Positions 55,637 to 64,000 of a stretch of 64,000 nucleotides of DNA are shown here, in pieces. Numbering within the stretch: position 1 is the first letter of the stretch; each line of letters begins with the position of its first letter. Made by a program: the position numbers and the translations under genes. The notes beneath the pieces were generated by a model that saw only the letters and a list, made by a program, of their open reading frames with translations, searched no databases and was not told the DNA's origin. This stretch comes from Nitrosomonas sp. (lineage in GTDB: Bacteria > Pseudomonadota > Gammaproteobacteria > Burkholderiales > Nitrosomonadaceae): contig JAHBZZ010000014.1 of the NCBI GenBank assembly GCA_019635215.1, positions 18,201-82,200 on the forward strand, written 5' to 3'.

Positions 55637-57008
55637 AGCGACCGATCCTGACGCACTCATCCGAGACACGCAGAATATCCTGCTGCATTATGTCACTTCA
55701 GGCACTCATCTCGTGGTCGGCCTGAGCGGCGGTGTGGATTCGGTTGTTCTCCTCGACATACTGACGGCGCTATCCAAACAAATGCGCTTCAAATTGTCGG
55801 CCGTACACGTAAATCATGGTATCAGCAAAAATGCCGATGCATGGAGCCATTTTTGCTGCCGTCTGTGTTATGACTATGGTATTCCAATTGTGGCCAGCTA
55901 TGTCAAAGTGGCGAAAGAAACGGGAATGAGTCTTGAGGCCATCGCACGAGAAAAACGCTACCAGGTTTTTAATCGTCTGCACGTGGGGGGCATGGATACG
56001 GTTGATTATCTGGTTCTGGCACAGCATCGTGATGATCAGGCGGAAACACTATTATTGCAATTGTTCCGTGGCGCGGGCGTCAGAGGATTGAGCGCCATGC
56101 CGTTGTGCAGAAAACAACCGTCTGAAACTGCGCCGCAGATTCTGCGCCCGCTGCTTGATGTGTCGCGTGACAGTATCGAAATCTACGCTGAACAGCGGCA
56201 ATTGCAGTGGATACATGATGAAAGCAATGACAGTACCCTGTTCAGTCGCAATTTTCTCCGCCACAAAGTTTTTCCGGTTCTACGCGAAAAATACCCCAAT
56301 TACGCGCAAGCGCTGCAACGTACCAGTAGGCATATGGCTGAGGCATCGCAGCTGCTTGATGAACTGGCTGGGCTGGATGCGCAACGCTGCCTGGCTTCCG
56401 GCCAATTGGATATCATCAGGTTGCGTGAATTGAGTCTGTCACGCGCCAGAAATCTTTTACGTTACGTTCTGTGGCAGCAGGGTATCCAATTACCCAGTAC
56501 GATCAGACTGGAAGAAATATTGCGCCAGTTGCGCAGTGTGGAGAGCGATACACAACTGCATATTACTTTCGGCAATGCTGAGATTCGTGTTTATCAGGGG
56601 CGTGTTTACATACAGGAGTTGTGTAAGAAATGGCGGGCAGCCATGCAGCAGGAGATGCTACATTGGGAGTGGCAAAACGAATCCACCGTGACGCTTGACG
56701 CATGGGGTGGATCGATTCATTTCAGGCGGATTGCAGGTCAGGGTATAAGTCAACGGAAATTATTGCGGGCGCCTGTTATTATCCGGTCGCGTCAGGGGGG
56801 AGAACATTACAGGCCCGGTTGTAACCGGCCAAGACGCAGTCTGAAAAATTTGTTGCAGGAAGCTTCAATTCCGCCGTGGTCGCGCTATACTTTACCTTTG
56901 CTGTATTGCGGTGAGCAACTGGTTTGGGTGCCTGGAATCGGTATAGACTGCGATTTCCAGGCGATGCCGGAAGAAATCGGGATAGTGCCCGAATGGCGTG
57001 CCGAATGA
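55605..57008 (+). CDS. tilS: tRNA(Ile)-lysidine synthetase TilS
   Basis: Makes lysidine at position 34 of tRNA-Ile (CAU), allowing AUA reading. The ATP pyrophosphatase motif SGGVDS is at 41-46, followed by [11 protein letters not shown] and [25 protein letters not shown], then the TilS C-terminal domains; 467 residues. The ATG is inside the end of accA with no strong ribosome-binding site, so translation is probably coupled. The accA-tilS order is common in related genomes. Confidence 0.95.
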   Translation: MVPTKRQKSNKATDPDALIRDTQNILLHYVTSGTHLVVGLSGGVDSVVLLDILTALSKQMRFKLSAVHVNHGISKNADAWSHFCCRLCYDYGIPIVASYVKVAKETGMSLEAIAREKRYQVFNRLHVGGMDTVDYLVLAQHRDDQAETLLLQLFRGAGVRGLSAMPLCRKQPSETAPQILRPLLDVSRDSIEIYAEQRQLQWIHDESNDSTLFSRNFLRHKVFPVLREKYPNYAQALQRTSRHMAEASQLLDELAGLDAQRCLASGQLDIIRLRELSLSRARNLLRYVLWQQGIQLPSTIRLEEILRQLRSVESDTQLHITFGNAEIRVYQGRVYIQELCKKWRAAMQQEMLHWEWQNESTVTLDAWGGSIHFRRIAGQGISQRKLLRAPVIIRSRQGGEHYRPGCNRPRRSLKNLLQEASIPPWSRYTLPLLYCGEQLVWVPGIGIDCDFQAMPEEIGIVPEWRAE

Positions 57009-57047
57009 TTTCCGGTGTATTGAAATAATTAAGAAAAAAATAAAACA

Positions 57048-58115
57048 ATGATTCTGGTAACTGGTGGCGCGGGCTTTATCGGCTCGAATTTTATCCTCGA
57101 TTGGCTATCGCAATCGAATGAATCTGTTATTAATCTCGACAAATTAACGTATGCGGGCAATCTGCAGAATCTGGTAACGATCGCAGACGACAAAAGACAT
57201 ATTTTCGTAAAAGGTGATATTGGCGATAGTGGACAGGTGGCAAGGTTGATGACCGAATATCAGCCCCGCGCCATTATTAATTTTGCCGCGGAAAGCCATG
57301 TTGATCGTTCCATCCTTGGTCCGGAAGCTTTTATTCAAACCAATATTGTGGGCACCTTCCGGTTATTGGAAACGGCGCATGCCTACTGGAAAACACTGAA
57401 CCAGGCCGATAAGCATGATTTCCGCTTTCTGCATGTTTCTACCGATGAAGTCTATGGTTCATTAACCGAGCGGGAGCCGGCATTTACCGAAATACATCGC
57501 TATCAGCCGAGCAGCCCTTATTCGGCAAGCAAAGCATCAAGCGATCACCTGGTTAACGCGTATCACCGCACTTTTGGCCTGCCGACGCTGATCACCAACT
57601 GCTCCAATAACTACGGTCCCTATCAGTTTCCGGAAAAACTGATTCCACTGATGATCACTAACGCGCTGGCAGATAAGCCGCTGCCGATTTATGGCGACGG
57701 CAAACAGGTACGTGACTGGTTGTATGTTTCGGATCATTGCAGTGCACTTCGGCGCGTGCTCGAAGCCGGAAAAACAGGTGAAACTTATAATATTGGCGGC
57801 TGGAATGAAAAGCCCAATATTGAAATTGTGCATACCGTTTGCGCTTTATTGAAAGAAATGACCGGCGGACCGGCTAACGGTGACTATCGGGATCTGATCA
57901 CTTATGTCAAGGATCGCCCCGGCCACGATACACGTTATGCCATTGATGCCCGGAAAATTGAGCATGAACTGGATTGGAAACCGCGAGAGACGTTTGAAAC
58001 CGGTATCTGTAAAACCGTGCAATGGTATCTGGATAATCAGGATTGGGTTGCCAGTGTTCAGACGGGCGCTTATCGTGACTGGATCGAAAGCAATTATATT
58101 CAGCAACGGCAATGA
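57048..58115 (+). CDS. rfbB: dTDP-glucose 4,6-dehydratase
   Basis: Second step of dTDP-L-rhamnose synthesis. 355 residues: NAD-binding [23 protein letters not shown], the catalytic STDEVYG (Asp-Glu) and YSASK (Tyr-Lys). Starts 39 bp after tilS, and its stop overlaps the rfbD start by 4 bp. rfbA and rfbC are not in the window, so the pathway is completed elsewhere. Confidence 0.96.
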   Translation: MILVTGGAGFIGSNFILDWLSQSNESVINLDKLTYAGNLQNLVTIADDKRHIFVKGDIGDSGQVARLMTEYQPRAIINFAAESHVDRSILGPEAFIQTNIVGTFRLLETAHAYWKTLNQADKHDFRFLHVSTDEVYGSLTEREPAFTEIHRYQPSSPYSASKASSDHLVNAYHRTFGLPTLITNCSNNYGPYQFPEKLIPLMITNALADKPLPIYGDGKQVRDWLYVSDHCSALRRVLEAGKTGETYNIGGWNEKPNIEIVHTVCALLKEMTGGPANGDYRDLITYVKDRPGHDTRYAIDARKIEHELDWKPRETFETGICKTVQWYLDNQDWVASVQTGAYRDWIESNYIQQRQ

Positions 58116-59044
58116 GAATTTTATTGTTTGGTAAAAACGGCCAGGTCGGTTGGGAACTCCAGCGCAGTCTTGCGCCGCTCGCGTCACCCGGTCAGCTGAT
58201 TGCCCTGGGTACAGACAGTCAGACGATGTGCGGTAATCTTGCTGATCCGGCGGGAATTCGGGAAACGGTACAGACCGTTAAACCGGATATGATTGTCAAC
58301 GCAGCCGCCTATACGGCAGTTGACAAGGCGGAGCAGGAATCGCAACTGGCACAGACCGTGAATGCGATAGCACCAGGTGTTCTGGCCGAAGAAGCCCTGC
58401 GGTTGAATGCCTGGTTCATCCATTATTCAACAGACTATGTGTTTGACGGTGGTGGGGACCAGTTTCATATCGAAAGCGATACCCCTAATCCACGCAACGT
58501 TTATGGAAAAACCAAACTGGCCGGTGAGACCAATATCATTGATGCAGGTTGTCGATATGTGATTTTGCGGACCAGCTGGGTATATGCCACCTATGGCAGC
58601 AATTTTATCAAAACCATCCTCAGGCTTGCGCAAGAGCGTGACCAGTTGCGTATTGTCAACGACCAGATCGGTGCGCCGACAGGTGCGGAACTGATTGCAG
58701 ATGTAACAGCGCATATCGTGCAGTCATTGCGAAACCGGGGGACTGAAATATCTAGCAGCGGGTTATACCATCTGGCGGCGCAGGGCCACACATCCTGGTA
58801 TGGTTTTGCGCATTACATTCTCACACAAGCAGCCAGCGCGAATGTTTCGCTTAAGACAACGACAGGTCGTCTGTATCCTGTTCCCAGTACCGAGTACCCA
58901 ACACCGGCGGTGCGTCCGTTGAATTCCCGTCTGGATACAACCAAGCTGCAGGAAACATTTAACCTGTACTTGCCGGATTGGCAGTCCGGGGTGTTCAGAA
59001 CACTGTCTGAAATACTGGCGAATCAACAATCATTGGTAAGATAA
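58112..59044 (+). CDS. rfbD: dTDP-4-dehydrorhamnose reductase
   Basis: Last step of dTDP-L-rhamnose synthesis, NAD(P)H-dependent. 310 residues: [12 protein letters not shown] at the N-terminus, [21 protein letters not shown], and the catalytic YGKTKLAGE (Tyr-Lys). The ATGA overlap with rfbB shows a two-gene operon. Rhamnose here may go to LPS or exopolysaccharide; no transferase is adjacent. Confidence 0.95.
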   Translation: MRILLFGKNGQVGWELQRSLAPLASPGQLIALGTDSQTMCGNLADPAGIRETVQTVKPDMIVNAAAYTAVDKAEQESQLAQTVNAIAPGVLAEEALRLNAWFIHYSTDYVFDGGGDQFHIESDTPNPRNVYGKTKLAGETNIIDAGCRYVILRTSWVYATYGSNFIKTILRLAQERDQLRIVNDQIGAPTGAELIADVTAHIVQSLRNRGTEISSSGLYHLAAQGHTSWYGFAHYILTQAASANVSLKTTTGRLYPVPSTEYPTPAVRPLNSRLDTTKLQETFNLYLPDWQSGVFRTLSEILANQQSLVR

Positions 59045-59215
59045 CCTGATGTATCAATCATCTGCCGTTGCCGGTTACAGAGTGAAAAGTGCTGCATGCC
59101 ATTATTCAATGCTACTATACGCAGTGTTTGCACAGTAATCCGATAAAGCGGGTATTGATTCCGGTCGTGATTTGAAATTGCTTGATGCGTAAATAGAAGA
59201 CGGTAAATAACTGAT

Positions 59216-59992
59216 ATGGAAAACTATGAGGCTTTATTAGCGACACTGGCCTTATTATTGGGTGTGTCCTGGGCCAGTGGCATTAATCTATATGCGGTAT
59301 TGCTGGTGCTGGGTTGGGGTGGTTCGGCGGGTCATATTGATTTACCGCCCGAATTGTCTGTTCTGGAAGACCCATTGGTGATCGGCGCCGCCGGTGTGAT
59401 GTATTTTGTCGAGTTTTTTACCGATAAAATTCCCGGAATCGATTCAGTATGGGATACGATTCATACATTTATTCGAATACCGGCTGGAGCCATGCTGGCG
59501 GCCGGTACGGTGGGGGATGTGACGCCCGCGCTGGAAATTGCTGCCGGGATTCTGGGGGGCGGTATAGCCGCCACAAGTCATGCAACAAAAGCCAGTACAC
59601 GTCTGTTGATCAACGCTTCACCCGAGCCGGTCAGTAACTGGTCGGCATCCCTGTCTGAAGATCTTCTCGTGTTGGGCGGATTATGGACTGCATTGAATTA
59701 TCCCCTGGTTTTCCTGGCCTTGTTCGTTGTTTTTATCGTGCTGATAATTTGGCTATTGCCGAAATTATGGCGTCTGATTGTATTGTTTTTTGCAAAAATT
59801 GGTGCGTTTCTTGGATTTAAACAGAGTCCGGCATCCGATACACTGGTTATGGATAAAACCAATGGAATGAACGCTGATGAGAGCCGTCTGGCTACGCTGG
59901 AACGTTTGCAGCGATTACGCGACAGCGGCGCATTGACTGAAGCTGAATTTATTGAGCAGAAAAATAAGATACTCAATAAGAATCCAGAGTAA
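59216..59992 (+). CDS. DUF4126 membrane protein with C-terminal SHOCT motif
   Basis: 258 residues. The N-terminal 190 residues match the DUF4126 pattern: hydrophobic helices with SWASGINLYAVLLVLGWGG, FFTDKIPGIDSVWDTIHTFIRIPAGA and ATSHATKASTRLLINASPEPVSN. A cytosolic C-terminal helix pair, LERLQRLRDSGALTEAEF, is a SHOCT motif, a small oligomerisation element. Function unknown. Alone between rfbD and the CPBP gene, both on the same strand. Confidence 0.85.
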   Translation: MENYEALLATLALLLGVSWASGINLYAVLLVLGWGGSAGHIDLPPELSVLEDPLVIGAAGVMYFVEFFTDKIPGIDSVWDTIHTFIRIPAGAMLAAGTVGDVTPALEIAAGILGGGIAATSHATKASTRLLINASPEPVSNWSASLSEDLLVLGGLWTALNYPLVFLALFVVFIVLIIWLLPKLWRLIVLFFAKIGAFLGFKQSPASDTLVMDKTNGMNADESRLATLERLQRLRDSGALTEAEFIEQKNKILNKNPE

Positions 59993-60049
59993 TGTACTGA
60001 ATTATATATTTTCCCATCTTTTTCATCTTTCTTTGAATCAATTGCAGAA

Positions 60050-60871
60050 GTGTTTGGCAGCGCATTATTATCCGTTTTTATTAGGACATTTTTAAGATCA
60101 GAGGCTTATTCGTACAAGGCGTTACACGGAAACTGGAGAAACTTTGATTACAAAGTGATGCTTGTTTGCGTGGTTACAGCATTGGTGCTGACCGGTTCGT
60201 ATTACTTCAGTGATTACAAGTATCTGATTTCACTTCTGATAAGTCTTGGGATGTCGGACTGGGCAGGACAATTCCATTATGCGATGACCTTGCATGCTGA
60301 TGCAGGTTTTTACCGTCCGCTATATTGGGCATCGGTGGTGATCATTTGCTATCTGGCGTTACCGGTGATTTGTATCAAATGGATATTCAAGGAAAACTTC
60401 TCGGATTACGGCATCAGTTTCAAGGGGGCACTGAAGTATTATCGGCTATACGTGTTAATGCTGGTTGTCATGGTGCCGTTGGTGATTTATTTTTCAGCAA
60501 CCAAAAGTTTCCAGAAGACTTATCCTTTTTATACAGTGCTATCGGGAGAAAGTCTTTTTCCAAAATTTTTTATCTGGGAAATTTTTTATTTTCTGCAGTT
60601 TTTTGCGCTGGAATTTCTGTTTCGTGGATTTATTCTGCATGGTACTAAGCACCGGTTCGGTTTTTACGCGATTTTCTTCATGATGGTGCCTTATTGCATG
60701 ATTCATTTCGGCAAACCCATGCTGGAAACGATTGCTGCGATAATTGCCGGTGTGGTTCTAGGCTATATGAGCCTGAAAAGCCGGAATATCTGGTTGGGTG
60801 TGTTTGTACACTGCAGTGTTGCGTTAATGATGGATGTTGCCGCGTTATTTCGTAAAGGCGTATTCGGGTGA
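60050..60871 (+). CDS. CPBP-family intramembrane protease homologue
   Basis: 273 residues with about seven membrane helices. The C-terminal half carries the CPBP (Rce1-like) motifs in order: EFLFRG (the first Glu of the canonical EExxxR is Leu here), MIHFGKP (motif with His) and VHCSVALMMD. The missing first Glu occurs in other CPBP members, so activity is not excluded. The start is GTG 60050 by frame, without a good ribosome-binding site, so the N-terminus is uncertain. Convergent with the M10 protease, 18 bp apart. Confidence 0.75.
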   Translation: MFGSALLSVFIRTFLRSEAYSYKALHGNWRNFDYKVMLVCVVTALVLTGSYYFSDYKYLISLLISLGMSDWAGQFHYAMTLHADAGFYRPLYWASVVIICYLALPVICIKWIFKENFSDYGISFKGALKYYRLYVLMLVVMVPLVIYFSATKSFQKTYPFYTVLSGESLFPKFFIWEIFYFLQFFALEFLFRGFILHGTKHRFGFYAIFFMMVPYCMIHFGKPMLETIAAIIAGVVLGYMSLKSRNIWLGVFVHCSVALMMDVAALFRKGVFG

Positions 60872-60889
60872 GATGGTCTGATTGATCGT

Positions 60890-62443
60890 TTATAAGGTAA
60901 AAACAATACCGGTTTCGTAAAGACCGACCAGATTGATATTTTCAGTATTGAAGTGCGAAGTCGCTGCAAATAACGTCAATTCAGCTATCGATAGCGTATT
61001 GTTATCGAGTTGAGAAACATAGGGCTGTATTTGCGTGACAGTCGGTTCGTTGCCGAACAGGTTGCGCCAGAAAAGTCTGGCGATATCTTCGGATGTATGA
61101 ACACCCGCCGCATCAAGGGCGATTGTAACCAGTTGTTCTCGTGTCAACCCATCATCGACATAGGCCAGGCCGGTTTTTACAATTTCCGGATTGTGAATCG
61201 ACGCCGCACCGAAAACGGTGCCCAGGAGCCTGGCCAATATACCCGCATTACCGTCGATATCGAGCGCAATCCCGATATCGCTAAATAATACACGTTCGAT
61301 ATCAATCAGCGTATCTTCACCTTCACGGCCGGTCTGGTCGGAGACTAGAACACCATTTTCCGTTTTGCGGAGCGTGTAATTGTGCCGGACGTCGTTAAAC
61401 AATACTTTGTCTATGCCTGTTCCGCCCAGAAAAGTATCGTGACCCGCCATGCCCATAAAGATATCGTTGCCTTCGTTGCCAGTTAAGGTATTGTTAAAAG
61501 CATTGCCGTAGAGTACGTCATCGTAACGGCCGCCGCTTGCATTCTCAATGACCGTATCATAGGCGATCCAGATATTGGGTACCGGAATACTTTCAGCAGC
61601 GCTCAGCGCATATACCGTATTGCCGATAAATGAGCCTTCGCCGGCCTGCAACTGAATAAAGGCGGGCAGGCCGCCCGTGTAACTGATGGTATCGATTCCG
61701 CCGCTGTCCCACAGTGTTTCATGATAAGTGGTGTCATCGGTATAGTGATAAGTGTCGGCGCCGCTGTGGAAGCGGTTATTGGCACCGTACATATATTGAA
61801 TGGCCTGAATATCCAGCGGCATCGGTGTGGTAGGATGATAGTCAAAAAAAGACTGTTGATTCCCGGCGATGGCTGAATAGCTCATAATGGTCAGGGACAT
61901 AGTGTCTTCGCTTATGGGAAAAGCGGGGTCTTCAAAAGGATGTTCAAGTCCTAAGGCGTGGCCTATTTCATGTAACATGGTCAGAAAGGAAAAGCTGCCT
62001 GCTGTCCATTCTCTGAGTGCGCTGCTACTCGATTTGTTGACCCAGATATCACCGCCCCAGGCACCAAAGGCAGGCAAATAGGTCCATGCCTCAGCATCGT
62101 CCAGGTCGCTGATTTCGGTATAAGCAATGCGTATATCGCCCACATTGTCTTGTGTTTCATCGGTTAAAATGAATTGAATGTCTGCGACATTTTCCCATTG
62201 CCGTAGAGCCTGCTCGAAATCAATCCGGTTGGATGGTGAAATCGGCGTATAGGCAGGGCTCCAGGGTTCCTCCCCGGGGCCATATCCCGTCAAAGGATGA
62301 AAAGACCAGAGTGCATCGTAGTCCGGGAAACTATAGCTGATCAGATTTTCCGTCCAGCGTACATCCGAAATAATCGAATCGGCCAATCCCAGACCAGGGG
62401 TATCGATGAATTTAATATCACTGGAAAAGAAAGGTGTTGGCAT
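60890..62443 (-). CDS. M10 (serralysin-like) metalloprotease with RTX repeats
   Basis: 517-residue secreted zinc protease. Zinc ligands His158, His162 and His168 in HEIGHALGLEHP, with Met-turn IMSYSA. A serralysin C-terminal part follows with RTX nonapeptide-like repeats (about 308-350: GGRYDDVLYGNAFNNTLTG, GNEGNDIFMGMAGHD, GGTGID), then a helical tail (about 395-510) resembling DUF4214 domains. No signal peptide, as expected for type I secretion by a C-terminal signal. No type I exporter genes and no inhibitor gene are next to it. Confidence 0.85.
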   Translation of the reverse strand: MPTPFFSSDIKFIDTPGLGLADSIISDVRWTENLISYSFPDYDALWSFHPLTGYGPGEEPWSPAYTPISPSNRIDFEQALRQWENVADIQFILTDETQDNVGDIRIAYTEISDLDDAEAWTYLPAFGAWGGDIWVNKSSSSALREWTAGSFSFLTMLHEIGHALGLEHPFEDPAFPISEDTMSLTIMSYSAIAGNQQSFFDYHPTTPMPLDIQAIQYMYGANNRFHSGADTYHYTDDTTYHETLWDSGGIDTISYTGGLPAFIQLQAGEGSFIGNTVYALSAAESIPVPNIWIAYDTVIENASGGRYDDVLYGNAFNNTLTGNEGNDIFMGMAGHDTFLGGTGIDKVLFNDVRHNYTLRKTENGVLVSDQTGREGEDTLIDIERVLFSDIGIALDIDGNAGILARLLGTVFGAASIHNPEIVKTGLAYVDDGLTREQLVTIALDAAGVHTSEDIARLFWRNLFGNEPTVTQIQPYVSQLDNNTLSIAELTLFAATSHFNTENINLVGLYETGIVFTL

Positions 62444-62742
62444 TTGTGGGTCTGGATATCAGGTTTATCGTGAGTGGTGATTCCCTCATTTTTAATAGGA
62501 GCATATGGTAGAGGGGTTTAATTCATCTTTTCTTATCCCGAACTCAGGTTAATATACAACAGATTGGAATGAACACATAGTGCACATTCACCAATTTGCT
62601 AACCCGGATTTTTGCATCTTCTGTCAGTGTCAATAAGAAACTGACCTATTATTCGCGGCTATTTCCTTCAAATAAATTTAAGTTTCTCTTCGAATATCCG
62701 TTGCAGACAAGTTTGACACTCTTTGCTGAGGCATCACTGCCC

Positions 62743-63456
62743 ATGCTCACAGATTTTAAAAAACACTCTATTTTCTGGATGCTTTTTACGGTTCTTTTTA
62801 TAGGAGCTGTCAGTGTCATTGTACTCGACGAACGTGTGGAGCGCAGCGAACTCATTGACGATTCCGTCATTGTTGAACTGGCGGAAGGTAAATACCGTTT
62901 TAAGATCCCGGTCGATTACATCTATGACAAATTAGTTACTGACGAATTTCTAAAAGAACATCGCGGTATCGACAGAAAATTCAAGAAAATTTACAAAGAT
63001 AGTCGTTTCGATATCACAGCGATTTATCCTGATATGGCGCCGGTAAATCTTGCAAAAGACAAACCTGGTTTTGGAAACAAAATCAGGATCAGCCTGGGTG
63101 TTGAGCATAATCCCGTGCCATTAAGAAAAAGTGCGGCAGAAAGAATACCGACTTTTTATCCTGAAGGTGAAATTAACCCGGAAGGATTTGGCAGTAATGA
63201 AATCGTTAAATATGAAGGGGACTCATTAAGTACATCTGACCATTATTTCTATAAAAAAGATGTCATTCTAATGGTTTGCCGCAAAGAAAATACATCGACG
63301 ACACCTCCTTTTCCATCATGTCGATCCTATTCCGATTACAAGGATCTGGAATTAACTTACAGTTTCTCCGTTGATTACAAAACGCAATTTATCAAAATTG
63401 ATATGCTCATTCATGAGTTTCTTGAATCATTAGAATCACCTCAAAAGGAACGATAA
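62743..63456 (+). CDS. Membrane-anchored protein, unknown function
   Basis: 237 residues from the ATG at 62743 (GAGG 11 nt upstream); an in-frame TTG at 62596 would add 49 residues. One N-terminal membrane helix (SIFWMLFTVLFIGAVSVIVL) is followed by a soluble, probably periplasmic, domain rich in Lys, Asp and Tyr, with two cysteines close together near residue 190. I do not recognise a family. It is followed at 3 bp by the gene that leaves the window, so the two are likely functional partners. AT-rich relative to neighbouring genes. Confidence 0.7.
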   Translation: MLTDFKKHSIFWMLFTVLFIGAVSVIVLDERVERSELIDDSVIVELAEGKYRFKIPVDYIYDKLVTDEFLKEHRGIDRKFKKIYKDSRFDITAIYPDMAPVNLAKDKPGFGNKIRISLGVEHNPVPLRKSAAERIPTFYPEGEINPEGFGSNEIVKYEGDSLSTSDHYFYKKDVILMVCRKENTSTTPPFPSCRSYSDYKDLELTYSFSVDYKTQFIKIDMLIHEFLESLESPQKER

Positions 63457-63459
63457 TTC

Positions 63460-64000
63460 ATGCTTGCACACAATCTAACAACACAACAAATTGCCGCTGC
63501 AAGAAGCTTAGCAAACGAGGGGCGTACCGCAGAAGCATGGCAATATCTGTCTTTTCACGGTGACAGCTATGCAGATAACGCAGCTGCAGTAACAGGACTG
63601 CCAAAAGCTGGCGCGTTTGGTGAACAAATGAACGTCTTGGTGCGGGAACACTGGGATTTGACAGCAGGCAGAGGAGCTTATGAAGCTAAGTTTGAAACAG
63701 TGGCAAGGGAACATCTTAGTAATTACTTAAACATAATTAGCCAGGGACCCAATTTTCCAACCAGCGAACAAATTGAACAAAGCTATAGAGATGCAGTTAT
63801 AAATAATGGTTTGCCCGTTAAGACCGCTATCGATGGTGTAATAACACAGTCGATATTGTCATACTTAGTTGACTGGCCATTCCTTCTTCGATTGGAAAAC
63901 GAGCGTGTTGTGCCTTCAACAGTTTTTGATGACATAACAATGCTAGAAGCTTCGGCAAGTTTATATATGACGGGTCATATGACATTACTTGCCTTGATGC
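63460..64000 (+). CDS. Start of an unidentified protein, cut by the window edge
   Basis: ATG 63460 follows AAGGA at 10 nt and opens a frame without stops to the edge, 180 codons. It begins LTTQQIAAARSLANEGRTAE, then a largely helical, soluble region with AWQYLSFHGDSYADNAAAV and further acidic helices; no signal peptide and no membrane helix in the visible part. Family not recognised. The tight coupling to a membrane-anchored protein would fit an effector-immunity or secreted protein-accessory pair, but this is only a guess until the rest is seen. Confidence 0.7.
   Translation, partial: MLAHNLTTQQIAAARSLANEGRTAEAWQYLSFHGDSYADNAAAVTGLPKAGAFGEQMNVLVREHWDLTAGRGAYEAKFETVAREHLSNYLNIISQGPNFPTSEQIEQSYRDAVINNGLPVKTAIDGVITQSILSYLVDWPFLLRLENERVVPSTVFDDITMLEASASLYMTGHMTLLALM

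Noticed and set aside
1-64000. tRNA, rRNA or CRISPR loci
   Set aside because: The gaps between genes were read for tRNA-like cloverleaf ends, conserved rRNA blocks and regularly spaced repeats; none was seen, though a dedicated scan was not possible.

Overview
The window reads as a chromosomal segment of a betaproteobacterium, most likely of the Nitrosomonas/Nitrosospira group (Nitrosomonadaceae). This is inferred from protein resemblance and gene neighbourhoods, not from a marker gene: no rRNA, tRNA or ammonia-oxidation gene is present. Gene density is high, most genes are housekeeping, and both strands are used in short operons. No CRISPR array, prophage or complete insertion sequence was seen.

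Layout. 1-10 kb: end of nuoN (complex I), htpG with a heat-shock (sigma-32) promoter, an ogt-xerD pair, lysS, a membrane GGDEF cyclase, a small membrane protein and zapE. 10-17 kb: a possible small Cys-containing ORF, a D-2-hydroxyacid dehydrogenase, a BarA-like hybrid kinase, a GNAT enzyme, two exported proteins of unknown function and dtd. 17-28.2 kb: a long minus-strand block with a BepA-like protease, hopanoid-type epimerase and squalene synthase genes, lptM-lysA, a four-gene Mla/MCE lipid ABC transporter, amiC and tsaE. 28.2-31.5 kb: queG-purT-yeaD, visibly richer in G+C than the flanks, followed by a gene-free stretch with repeat-like sequence. 31.8-40.4 kb: a small membrane protein, darP and pmbA (divergent), a glycosyltransferase, dapD-dapC, a GlcD-like oxidase, a DolP-like lipoprotein and mlaA. 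40.5-51.4 kb: rubredoxin plus its reductase, yciB-yciI-ppiC, alr and lplT (divergent), clpB with a second sigma-32 promoter, and dapA-bamC. 51.5-52.5 kb: two tiny, similar lipoprotein genes, each followed by a clear terminator, flanking a decayed IS630-type transposase fragment. 52.6-64 kb: roxA, a Tat-type msrB, accA-tilS, rfbB-rfbD, a DUF4126 protein, a CPBP protease homologue, an M10 (serralysin-like) metalloprotease with RTX repeats, and an unidentified membrane-anchored protein followed by a gene that runs off the right edge.

Together the genes lean strongly towards cell-envelope upkeep: lipid transport (the Mla/MCE transporter, mlaA, lplT), outer-membrane assembly and quality control (bamC, bepA, dolP, lptM), peptidoglycan precursors and remodelling (dapA, dapC, dapD, lysA, alr, amiC), hopanoid precursors and rhamnose sugar nucleotides. 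A second theme is protein and translation quality (htpG, clpB, dtd, tilS, tsaE, queG, roxA, lysS). The least explained parts are the twin micro-lipoproteins at 51.5-52.5 kb, the exported pair at 15.8-16.7 kb, and the pair at the right edge (62.7-64 kb).
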